Shown here: in pieces, positions 45,022-52,253 of the stretch
Layout: each line of letters begins with the position of its first letter
How positions within the stretch are numbered: the stretch's first letter is position 1
Assembly: GCF_014641635.1 (NCBI RefSeq)
Contig: NZ_BMIC01000002.1
Coordinates: forward strand, 124,001-188,000
Reading direction: 5' to 3'
Source: Aquaticitalea lipolytica
GTDB lineage: Bacteria; Bacteroidota; Bacteroidia; Flavobacteriales; Flavobacteriaceae
Length of the DNA stretch: 64,000 bases
The notes under the pieces: generated by a model
The model's input: the letters and a program-made list of their open reading frames with translations, nothing else
The model's database searches: none
What the model was told of the DNA's origin: nothing
Position numbers and translations under genes: made by a program

Positions 45022-45870
45022 TTATAATTGAATCTCTTGCAAATCCATTAGCATAGATTCCCAATTCTTTTGGTTGTTATGGTCGAATTGCGCACCATTT
45101 TCATCTGCAATTGTAAAACGCTTAATAGCTGGTGTTTTACTGGTTGCTTGAAATAACTGGTAAGCTTCTTCTTTTAAAGCGTCTTTAATTGGTAAATCGA
45201 TAGAGGCATAAACAGCACGTTTACAAGCTTCGATAGATTCTGCTGGGAATTTAGAAATACGTTCTGCTAAAGCATCAACATAAGATCCAATCTCGTCAGC
45301 ATCTAATGCTTTATTGATCGTTCCGAATTTTTCAGCTTCGTCTGCATCCCAATCTCTTGCTCCCAAAATAATTTCTAACGCTTTACCTAGTCCTGCTTGT
45401 CTTGCCATACGAGACGCTCCACCTCCACAAGGTAAAATTCCCATACCAACTTCCATTTGCATGAATTTGGCTTTTCCTCTTGCTGCAAATCTCATGTCTA
45501 ATGCTAATGCCATTTCGTGTCCTCCACCACGTGCAAAACCTTCAATTTTTGCTATGGTTGCTTGTGGCACATTACTTAATCGTTCTAAAACCGATTGTAG
45601 GTCCAATAGCTGCACTTCATTTCTTGGCACAGCTTCTGTAGACATGTCTCTAAGTAAATTAGTATCGTAATGACAAACCCAATACCCAGGATTTGATGAT
45701 TGAAAAACGACCACTTTTACACTTCTATCGCGCTCTAAACGTAAACACAAACTGCTTAAGTCTGCTAACATTTCTTGGCCTTGTACGTTTACTGGTCCGA
45801 AGTTGATATCAACCGTTAAAATTGCTCCGTTTTGTTTTGCTGTAAATGTTTGAAAATTTTTGTAATCCAT
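45022..45870 (-). CDS. Enoyl-CoA hydratase/isomerase family protein
   Basis: A 282-residue crotonase-fold protein: KIEGFARGGGHEMALALDM forms the oxyanion hole, with QMEVGMGILPCGGGASRMAR and LGARDWDADEAEKFGTINK following. The acidic pair of classical hydratases is not clearly conserved, so the reaction could be isomerisation or hydrolysis and need not involve CoA fatty acids. It is the first gene of the operon with the 2OG oxygenase. Two 21-bp-spaced repeats in its upstream region look like AraC operators. Confidence 0.85.
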   Translation of the reverse strand: MDYKNFQTFTAKQNGAILTVDINFGPVNVQGQEMLADLSSLCLRLERDRSVKVVVFQSSNPGYWVCHYDTNLLRDMSTEAVPRNEVQLLDLQSVLERLSNVPQATIAKIEGFARGGGHEMALALDMRFAARGKAKFMQMEVGMGILPCGGGASRMARQAGLGKALEIILGARDWDADEAEKFGTINKALDADEIGSYVDALAERISKFPAESIEACKRAVYASIDLPIKDALKEEAYQLFQATSKTPAIKRFTIADENGAQFDHNNQKNWESMLMDLQEIQL

Positions 45871-45950
45871 GATTTCTAATGTTTTAATTAATACTGTTTT
45901 TTTTGTTATGTTTTAATTACAGTACAAACTTACCTCAGAGATCAAGGTGT

Positions 45951-45985
45951 TTTTTGGTAGAAAACAATGTGTTATTGGTAAAAAA
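45951..45985 (-). promoter_or_regulatory. Putative AraC operator: direct repeats 21 bp apart
   Basis: TTTTTGGTAGAAAA (45951-45964) and TATTGGTAAAAAA (about 45973-45985) repeat the core TTGGTA(A/G)AAA with the GGTA elements exactly 21 bases apart, two helix turns. The site is 81-115 bases upstream of the hydratase-like gene and next to an AraC gene. AraC proteins carry two helix-turn-helix units and bind such repeats. Confidence 0.5.
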
Positions 45986-46004
45986 TAAGGTTTGTAGTAA
46001 AAAC

Positions 46005-46886
46005 CTAGGCTAAATTGGCTTTATAGACACTTAAACTTATGCCTTTATATGCTTTAAAAGTTTTATTTAAGTGGCTAGAATCTGTAAAACCAAGCTCTAT
46101 AGCAATTTCAGAATCTTGTGCATCTGTATACTTTAATCGTGTTTCTACTAACTTCAATTTATAATTAATGATGTATTTCTTTAAAGACACATCTGTGTGT
46201 TTTTTAAAATACTCACTGATGTAATTGTCTGCCATATGAAATTCTTCAGCTAGACTTTTAGTAGTTAATACTTCAGCATTATAAATATTAGAATGAATAA
46301 AATTTATGATTTGCTGTATTTTTGAAGATTTTACCTCTTTAATAGTTTCAACATTTATATACTGAATATTTCTGGCTATTAAATGAAGAATTACAGATAA
46401 AGAATTTTGAATGATGAAAATATCATTGGATAGTTTATTTAGATATTCAGTAGTTACCATATTTACTAAAGACACCAAATGTGCTCTGTCTGAAGTGGTT
46501 TCAAATTGCATCTCACGTAGTTGATGACTTTCGCTATTTAAAATTTCTTCGATTTTTCGAAACCAATCATTAACAGGAAGAGTTGCGTTATGGGAAGAGG
46601 TATTTCTAAAAAAACTCTTTAAAAACTTAATAGCTGTTACTGTTGTCGGTGTTTCAGCTTGTATAATATAAATGTCATCAGGAATAAATACAAAAATACT
46701 ATTGTCCTTATAAGGCACTGTCTTGCTATTAATTTTTATAGTTCCTTTACCCTTTTCTATATAAACAATTTCGAAAAAACGTATTGTCGTGTATTGACAA
46801 AATGTAAAAAATGTTTCGTCCTTATACTTCTGAATTACGATATTTTCGATAATGGTTCTTGGCACAGCATAAATATATGTAAACAA
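46005..46886 (-). CDS. AraC-family transcriptional regulator
   Basis: A 293-residue regulator. The N-terminal 150 residues include a cupin-like segment (YKDNSIFVFIPDDIYII) for ligand sensing. The C-terminal 100 residues are the AraC double HTH: LTTKSLAEEFHMADNYISEY, then KYIINYKLKLVETRLKYT and IAIELGFTDSSHLNKTFKAY. The start must be non-ATG: the frame opens at TTG 46884-46886 with an in-frame stop two codons upstream, and the next ATG is far inside. It probably regulates the downstream hydratase/oxygenase operon. A long direct repeat begins 27 bases upstream. Confidence 0.9.
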   Translation of the reverse strand: MFTYIYAVPRTIIENIVIQKYKDETFFTFCQYTTIRFFEIVYIEKGKGTIKINSKTVPYKDNSIFVFIPDDIYIIQAETPTTVTAIKFLKSFFRNTSSHNATLPVNDWFRKIEEILNSESHQLREMQFETTSDRAHLVSLVNMVTTEYLNKLSNDIFIIQNSLSVILHLIARNIQYINVETIKEVKSSKIQQIINFIHSNIYNAEVLTTKSLAEEFHMADNYISEYFKKHTDVSLKKYIINYKLKLVETRLKYTDAQDSEIAIELGFTDSSHLNKTFKAYKGISLSVYKANLA

Positions 46887-46913
46887 AATTTAAACTTGAA
46901 TGTTTTATAAAAG

Positions 46914-47082
46914 AAGCCATTTCACACACATTCCACTACGCTCCTATTGTCGCTTCGTAAAAAGAGTGTTCCATTAACATCGTAGAGAAACATTTGTCTA
47001 GAAAAAAATAGAGAAAACTGTGTGTTAAACTTTCGCTTTTTACCAAAGCTCAAGTTACATAACGCAGAACATGATAGTACAA
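46914..47082 (+). repeat. Long direct repeat, copy 2
   Basis: About 169 bases in the same orientation as copy 1 (42896-43062), with the same landmarks and the same hairpin AACTT-tc-GCTTT…AAAGC-tc-AAGTT. It fills the gap between the AraC gene start and the TPR regulator stop. The two copies bracket the SDR-oxygenase-hydratase-AraC module almost exactly. Confidence 0.8.
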
Positions 47083-47097
47083 TTGAAATAGCGACAT

Positions 47098-48864
47098 TTA
47101 AATGTTTTGAATAAAACTATCGAGATCCGTATCTTCAGAAAGATTAAGTTTTTTTCTAACCCGATATCTACTGGTATTTAAAGATGCTATGGTAATATTT
47201 TGAAGGTTAGCGATACTACGACTATCCATTTTGAGTCGAATAAAAGAGCATAATCTAATTTCGTTTTTACTTAAATTAGGATAGTTTGTAGAGAGCTGAC
47301 TATAAAATGCATCACTGAGTTTGTCTACGCGTTCAAAGAAGTCTTTAGTGTCAGAATCAAAACTCACTTTGTTTTTTATTTCTTGTTCTAAATCCTCAAT
47401 GAGCTTGTCTTTACTTTTGGTAGGCGCCAGTTTAATATCTTCAATTTTAGTTTTTAACAGGTTGGCCCATTTTTGACTTTGGGTAAGATTTAAAGCAAAG
47501 TCTGAGAGGTCTCTCTTTTTTGAATCTACATCAGACTGCAATTGTTCATTTTTTAAAGACTCATATTGAAGTTCCTTCTCTATTATTAATCGCTTGTTTT
47601 TTGAATTGATTAGAATTTGACGACGGCTTAAAAATAGTCCCACAAGTACAATGGTAGTTAGTAAAACGACTAATGCCATTAACCAAAGTTTTAGCCTTTG
47701 GCTCTTAATTTTATTCTCCTTCTGAATACGGTCTATTTTAAAATTAAGCGTTATACGGTCTAATGTCATATCATTAAACTCTTCTTGCCATTTCATATTA
47801 TCAGTATTCTTTATATCCTGTAAACTGTCAGAAAAGCTTTTAACCCGTTTAGCTACGTTATAGGCCTCTTCAATATTTTGCTCTTTTAATAGAAGGTTTT
47901 CTTTAACGATTAAAAAATCCAGCATGGACGTAGCTGGGTATTCAGCTTTATTGTTTTTATCATTTATGATGGCTTCTAATTGTTTAAAATGGATGTTAGC
48001 AGCTTTTAAATTATTTAATTGAAGATTTGTGTTTACAAGTTGGGTACCTGCACTTATTAATCTAGGAACATCTATTTTGTCTGATCTTTCTTTTAAAGCG
48101 TATTTATAAAGCTCAAAATTAGCTTCATATAGCGGCAATGCGCTTTTATAATTATGTTGGTCTGAATAAACATCTGCAATATTATCTCTTATACTACCTA
48201 TTAGAATATGCTGCGGAAATTTAGATTTAGTAATACTATAAGCTTCGTTAAAATATATTAAAGCTGAATCTAAGTCTTTCTTTGTCCAATAAAAAAACAG
48301 ACCATAATTGTTAATTGCTGAAGGATAGAAAATATCATAATGCGCTTTAGCGAATTTAATATACGTTTTGTGAATCATAGCAGCACTATCTAGTGAGCCA
48401 ATTTTTGCATAGTTTTCTGCTAAAAGACTATAAACAACCTTACGTCTTACTAAATAATCATTAATTTCAGCTTCAGTTAATTCATTTTCAATAGACTTAT
48501 AATAATCAAAAAAGGCCTTATATGATTTTATGGACTCTTTAGTAAAGCCAATGCCTCCAAATAAATTTCCGGAATGTAAATAACCATCTAGCTTAAGTGT
48601 TTTATGCTCATTAACAAGAATTTTTAATAAGTCTAATCGTTCAAAATGTTGCTTTAAATAGGTTTCAAGTTGGGTTTCAGAAAAGGAAGCTCTTGTAAAA
48701 GTTTTGTATTCACTCTCTGGAAATGCCTTATTCATAATAGCACTAATACTGTCATATTTTTTTAGTGCCTGTTGGCTATTAAGTGCTTTTTGTTGTGCAA
48801 CAACTGTAAGTGTTGACAAAATAATGCAGATAGACGTAATTGTGCGTTTTAAATGTTTCAACAA
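47098..48864 (-). CDS. Membrane-anchored TPR regulator with C-terminal LuxR-like HTH
   Basis: A 588-residue protein with a signal-like N-terminus (ICIILSTLTVVAQQ), a TPR-type helical region (about 60-330) and one transmembrane helix near 395-415 (LKLWLMALVVLLTTIVLVGL). A coiled coil (about 420-460) follows, then a C-terminal LuxR-like helix-turn-helix: LSKNEIRLCSFIRLKMDS, NITIASLNTSRYRVRKKL. Bacteroidota use such proteins to couple an envelope signal to transcription. The frame starts at TTG (48862-48864), directly followed by another TTG, with a stop upstream and no suitable ATG. A decayed fragment of a second copy of its HTH lies at 49822-49984. Confidence 0.82.
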   Translation of the reverse strand: MLKHLKRTITSICIILSTLTVVAQQKALNSQQALKKYDSISAIMNKAFPESEYKTFTRASFSETQLETYLKQHFERLDLLKILVNEHKTLKLDGYLHSGNLFGGIGFTKESIKSYKAFFDYYKSIENELTEAEINDYLVRRKVVYSLLAENYAKIGSLDSAAMIHKTYIKFAKAHYDIFYPSAINNYGLFFYWTKKDLDSALIYFNEAYSITKSKFPQHILIGSIRDNIADVYSDQHNYKSALPLYEANFELYKYALKERSDKIDVPRLISAGTQLVNTNLQLNNLKAANIHFKQLEAIINDKNNKAEYPATSMLDFLIVKENLLLKEQNIEEAYNVAKRVKSFSDSLQDIKNTDNMKWQEEFNDMTLDRITLNFKIDRIQKENKIKSQRLKLWLMALVVLLTTIVLVGLFLSRRQILINSKNKRLIIEKELQYESLKNEQLQSDVDSKKRDLSDFALNLTQSQKWANLLKTKIEDIKLAPTKSKDKLIEDLEQEIKNKVSFDSDTKDFFERVDKLSDAFYSQLSTNYPNLSKNEIRLCSFIRLKMDSRSIANLQNITIASLNTSRYRVRKKLNLSEDTDLDSFIQNI

Positions 48865-48951
48865 TTGGGTGATATATTATTTTGATGCAATTAAAGATAC
48901 ATATTAGTATGGCAAAGTTGTAAGTAATTAGAGTAATTTTTTTTAAGAACA

Positions 48952-49003
48952 GTTTCGTGTACTACAAGTATTGCAATGGAATGAATTTGAAGTAAATGGT
49001 AAA
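48952..49003 (+). pseudogene. Remnant of an HxlR-family regulator gene
   Basis: In frame from 48955 the sequence reads S-C-T-T-S-I-A-M-E-stop-I-stop-S-K-W. The intact HxlR gene at 53169 has SCTTSIAMELIGGKW at its recognition start. A 19-base stretch (ACAAGTATTGCAATGGAAT) is identical. Stops replace Leu and Gly and only about 50 bases remain, so this is a gene fragment. Confidence 0.65.
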
Positions 49004-49017
49004 AAAACAAAGCATAA

Positions 49018-49052
49018 AAAAAGGGTCACTAACATACATATTAGGACCCTTT
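49018..49052 (-). terminator. Terminator of the 173-residue secreted-protein gene
   Basis: Arms AAAGGGTC (49020-49027) and GACCCTTT (49045-49052). On the minus strand the stem is followed by a long T run (complement of the A run before 49022). Confidence 0.8.
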
Positions 49053-49077
49053 GTTCATAGGAGTGTTTTGTTTAGCC

Positions 49078-49599
49078 TTAAGCCGAAAGTTTAATCATTT
49101 TGCGCTTATCATCTTGTCTCAACACAACCTTATAGGTAATTAATGGTGTTTTATTTGGCATGTATTTAATATCACACTGTATCTTGTCAAATGCCCATCC
49201 TGGATGGGATTTAGCCAAGTTAGCCATGATGTCATATGGCAATCTAATATTAGTGAATGATTGGTCGCTTGCTAAAATGACACCTCCTTGATCATATACA
49301 TTAGTGATGGTATTGTCGCCTTCTTTAAAGACAACAGTATAGGTCGTGTTTTCTTTGGTAGCATATACTGAAGTTTCAGAAATATCATAACTGGCCACGT
49401 ACTTTTGAAAGTTTTGAGCACGTTGCGGGACTTTTGATAATTTAAATGCTTCTACAAAGTTTGTGTTGAGCATTGTTGCTTCAACCCTGCTGTTCTCTAG
49501 CATGTCCATATTATTGACAGCTACATAGGCCAATTCATTTTGAGCAAAATTTAGGTTGGTTATGCCTAATAAAATAAAACCAAGTACGTACGTTTTCAT
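49078..49599 (-). CDS. Secreted protein of unknown function
   Basis: A 173-residue exported protein with signal peptide (KTYVLGFILLGITNLNFAQ). The mature part, VYATKENTTYTVVFKEGDNT then NVYDQGGVILASDQSFTNI and YDIMANLAKSHPGWAFDKIQ, has the alternating pattern of PepSY/BLIP-like small periplasmic domains, but the match is by eye. It is monocistronic with its own terminator. Its upstream region (49641-49655) shares a 15-base motif with the small frame at 50098-50220. Confidence 0.65.
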   Translation of the reverse strand: MKTYVLGFILLGITNLNFAQNELAYVAVNNMDMLENSRVEATMLNTNFVEAFKLSKVPQRAQNFQKYVASYDISETSVYATKENTTYTVVFKEGDNTITNVYDQGGVILASDQSFTNIRLPYDIMANLAKSHPGWAFDKIQCDIKYMPNKTPLITYKVVLRQDDKRKMIKLSA

Positions 49600-49821
49600 A
49601 ATAATATAGTTATAAGTTAATAGATATGAATAGCTATTATTCGTATCCCCTTTTTTAGGTATAGCTAAATTATCTTATAACGTAAGATATCTCTAATTTT
49701 TGCCATAGACTGGCACTGTACTAACAATAGATTTTTAATAGACAAGAGGATAACTAAGATGCAGAGGTGCTATGTAAAACACTTAAAACAAGCAAATTAT
49801 AAGTTTTACATGAAGACATCT

Positions 49822-49984
49822 CTAAATCGATGACTTCTGAAAGGTGAAGTTTTTTACGTAGGCGATAGCTACTTTTATTAAAAGATGCCAAGGTAATATT
49901 TTACAATGCTCCTACATTTATTTTCAAGCGTATTAAGGAATGTAAACATATTTCGTTTTTACTCAACTTCGGAAACTTAGATTT
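49822..49984 (-). pseudogene. Remnant of a second TPR/LuxR-type regulator (HTH part)
   Basis: The minus strand reads FPKLSKNEICLHSLIRLK, a 3-residue gap, then a stop codon where the intact gene has Gln, then NITLASFNKSSYRLRKKLHL. This clearly parallels the C-terminal HTH of the gene at 47098-48864 (YPNLSKNEIRLCSFIRLK, NITIASLNTSRYRVRKKL). The upstream TPR part is missing. No function is expected. Confidence 0.8.
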
Positions 49985-49990
49985 TTATGA

Positions 49991-50097
49991 CGGTCTTAAT
50001 ATACAAAGTGAGGATTTAAGTGTTTTTAATTATGCTCATAACCAAACACCTACTTTCAATTTATCTGTTGGTACTTTAGATACTGAATAATAGGCCT
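49991..50097. other. Rest of the 49.6-50.1 kb gap: possible 3' gene fragment
   Basis: A short plus-strand open stretch ends at TAA 50088-50090 (…DFYDGLNIQSEDLSVFNYAH…). It begins abruptly where the HTH remnant ends. It could be the last codons of a lost gene or chance. Bases 49600-49821 hold the promoter of the 49078 gene and a small hairpin (TATCTTA/TAAGATA) near 49675, and nothing else I can name. Confidence 0.25.
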
Positions 50098-50220
50098 TTA
50101 TACATCACCTGATTTTCCTTTGTTATCGTCTGACAAAAAGGTTAATGCATCAACATCTGTTGTGTTATGATAAAGAGCATCTGTCTCTACCATTACCTTG
50201 ATTGTTACTTTTTTTCCCAT
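50098..50220 (-). CDS. Small protein, 40 residues
   Basis: ATG at 50218-50220, TAA at 50098-50100. The product begins MGKKVTIKVMVETDALYHN and ends TFLSDDNKGKSGDV: no Cys, no hydrophobic segment, acidic tail. The upstream DNA is rich in A/T directly before ATG and holds the motif shared with the 49078 gene. Coding status is uncertain because the neighbourhood is decaying. Confidence 0.4.
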   Translation of the reverse strand: MGKKVTIKVMVETDALYHNTTDVDALTFLSDDNKGKSGDV

Positions 50221-50480
50221 GATTGTATATTTAATTGGTTAATTATTCAATATTTGTATAAGCTCTTGAGAAATGGTAGCCCCTTTTTGTATCTACAATA
50301 AAGCAGCTCAGCTGTAAATTAATATACTAGTGGAGAACACTAAAATTAATAAAATTATATAGTAATAACTAATTATTGTCAATATCTTGTAGTATTTATA
50401 ATATAAAATCCTGTTCAAAAAACGTTCTTCTCATCAATTAGACTAAGTTTTCTTTTTGTCTTTTTATGTTGAATGTCAAT

Positions 50481-50529
50481 ATATGATAACAAAAAAACCC
50501 AACTGTATTGGGTTTTTTTGTTATCATAT
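50481..50529. terminator. Very long perfect palindrome, bidirectional terminator
   Basis: Two 22-bp perfect arms (50481-50502 and 50508-50529) around a 5-base loop CTGTA. The stem core is AAAAAAACCCAA/TTGGGTTTTTTT. It lies 30 bases beyond the stop of the intradiol-dioxygenase-like gene and terminates it on the minus strand; the symmetry allows use in both directions. Bases 50221-50480 otherwise show no gene. Confidence 0.85.
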
Positions 50530-50558
50530 TTTAATTGTACTTACTTTATTCCTAATAC

Positions 50559-51167
50559 TTATTGTTGAAGCACAATATCTCTAGTAGCAACTAATAAATT
50601 ATCTTTCATTATAGGTTTTAAAATAGTGTCAATCCCTCTTTTAGCCAATCGCTTACGACACGACTTACTCAAAAACGGATCATTGTCAAAAAGCAAGGCA
50701 TCCATATCATATTCGGGTTGACCTGGCGCTTTGATGACAGGGTGTATATGTTTAAGCTCTTTATAGCGCAATACTTGTCCTGGAATAAAGGTATAAAATG
50801 TGTATTGTCCATCAGCATTAGTTTTAATCCAACCTCTATGGTGTACGTAACGCTTATTGTTTTCTGTTTTTAACTCATAGTCACCATTTTCATCTGGTTG
50901 TTCTATGTATAAAATAACATCTTTTGCTGGTGTTTTTCCATCGCTTAAATAAATGGTTCCTGTAATTTTAAGCTTGTTCGATTTTGATTCAAAATCTGGA
51001 ATACTATCTGTATTGTTTAATTGCGATTCGGAATAATCATAAAGTGCACTGCGTTTTAAATAATCAGCAGGTAAATCATTTGATGCAATTGTAGTTTCTT
51101 GTGCAATAAGTGTAAAGTTTACACTCATAAAAAAAGTAAAACAAAGTATGGTTAATAGATTTTTCAT
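50559..51167 (-). CDS. Secreted intradiol-dioxygenase-like protein
   Basis: A 202-residue exported protein with signal peptide (LLTILCFTFFMSVNFTLIAQ). The core KITGTIYLSDGKTPAKDVIL, YVHHRGWIKTNADGQYTF, LKHIHPVIKAPGQPEYD and FDNDPFL match the beta-sandwich and iron-ligand regions of intradiol ring-cleavage dioxygenases (Tyr/Tyr/His/His). The family opens catechol-type rings, but secreted Bacteroidota members have uncharacterised substrates. Repeats in its upstream region resemble the AraC-type site at 45951. Confidence 0.78.
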   Translation of the reverse strand: MKNLLTILCFTFFMSVNFTLIAQETTIASNDLPADYLKRSALYDYSESQLNNTDSIPDFESKSNKLKITGTIYLSDGKTPAKDVILYIEQPDENGDYELKTENNKRYVHHRGWIKTNADGQYTFYTFIPGQVLRYKELKHIHPVIKAPGQPEYDMDALLFDNDPFLSKSCRKRLAKRGIDTILKPIMKDNLLVATRDIVLQQ

Positions 51168-51242
51168 GGGACTGAAATTTTGTTAATCATCTCAAAACTA
51201 ACCCATTCACTACTTTTAGCATTAAAAAACTTATGAACGCAC

Positions 51243-51300
51243 AAATTTTACGATAAAAGGATAACAGATGACACGAACGTTAAATTTTACCGATAAAATG
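51243..51300 (-). promoter_or_regulatory. Direct repeats upstream of the intradiol-like gene
   Basis: AAATTTTACGATAAAAGG (51243-51260) and AAATTTTACCGATAAAATG (51282-51300) are near-identical repeats about 40 bases apart. Read on the minus strand they contain (G)GTAAAATTT, similar to the TTGGTAAAAA core near 45977. They may be operator half-sites. Confidence 0.4.
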
Positions 51301-51310
51301 CATTCTAATT

Positions 51311-51341
51311 AAAAAGCTGCCTTTATTTAAGACAGCTTTTT
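51311..51341 (-). terminator. Terminator after the DUF4437 gene
   Basis: Arms AAAAAGCTGCCTT and AAGACAGCTTTTT pair except one position, with a 5-base loop and T run on the minus strand, 38 bases beyond the DUF4437 stop. Confidence 0.75.
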
Positions 51342-51378
51342 ACTATTAATCAATTATTTAGGTTTTTGAACAAATTAT

Positions 51379-52233
51379 TTATTCGTTATCAGTCGTTGCA
51401 AGTACTTCAAATTTCCCATTAGCTCGAATGTAAATAATCACTTCTTGATCATCTTTTACAGTAATATAATGAGTAGAATTCTTTTCAGCACCAAAGTAAT
51501 TTCCTGCATTTAGCTTATACGTTTCTTTGTATTCAGGTAATTGAAGCATAAGATTTCCTTGAATAATGACAGCTCTAAAATTTAGGCTTAAATTTTTAAT
51601 TTCACCTTTAAAGTCAGCAGGTAGTTTAATTAAAGAAGCTCTTAATTCGCCTTCGTTATGGTTTCCCCATAAAAACGCAGTTTCGACGTCACTCTTATTA
51701 GAAACCCAAGTAATATCATTAGCGCTTAACCAAACTAAATTCGACTTGTCTACATTTACAGGGCGTTCGCCATTATCAAAAGCCTCAATGGTTGACTTTA
51801 CTAAATAAGGTCCTTCTTGAATTTCAATATATGCTAAATTTTCTTCTCCATCTGCTGCAGTAATATGAGCTTCACCTGCTGGTTGAACCCAAAATGAGCC
51901 TGATGGCAACCACATATGTTTTGCATTCTCATCATCATTATGTAATAAGCCTTTAATTACAACTCCACGATATGTTACATTATGTATATGTGGTGGAGAG
52001 GAAAACCCCTTTTTGAATTTTACTAGAAACCCAGACGCTAAAGTATCGGTTCGGTCTCCCCAAAGTTGTCCAGCTGCTGGACTTTTGTCACCACGTAAAG
52101 GATTTAACCAACCCCATTTAATGTCTTGGGTGGTTACTACCTCGTTTTTAGACTTTGTATTATCTTTTGTTGGTGTTTGTGCATTTGTGAGGCCAGCAAT
52201 GGCTAACATCGAATAAATTATAATATGCTTCAT
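51379..52233 (-). CDS. Secreted DUF4437 (cupin-like) protein
   Basis: About 284 residues from the ATG at 52233, which begins a signal peptide (KHIIIYSMLAIAGLTNAQ); the longer frame opens upstream inside the nitroreductase gene at a non-ATG codon. The body shows two cupin-like halves: FKKGFSSPPHIHNVTYRGVV, WVQPAGEAHITAADG, and later LNAGNYFGAEKNSTHYITV. Such proteins bind a metal or small ligand; function is unknown. It lies 20 bases after the nitroreductase and is probably co-transcribed with it. Confidence 0.8.
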   Translation of the reverse strand: MKHIIIYSMLAIAGLTNAQTPTKDNTKSKNEVVTTQDIKWGWLNPLRGDKSPAAGQLWGDRTDTLASGFLVKFKKGFSSPPHIHNVTYRGVVIKGLLHNDDENAKHMWLPSGSFWVQPAGEAHITAADGEENLAYIEIQEGPYLVKSTIEAFDNGERPVNVDKSNLVWLSANDITWVSNKSDVETAFLWGNHNEGELRASLIKLPADFKGEIKNLSLNFRAVIIQGNLMLQLPEYKETYKLNAGNYFGAEKNSTHYITVKDDQEVIIYIRANGKFEVLATTDNE

Positions 52234-52253
52234 CTTTAATGATATTAAATGTT

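Noticed and set aside
49991-50090. Plus-strand open stretch ending DTE-stop as a real gene
   Set aside because: No start codon with a sensible N-terminus, and it begins where a pseudogene fragment ends; listed only as a possible fragment.
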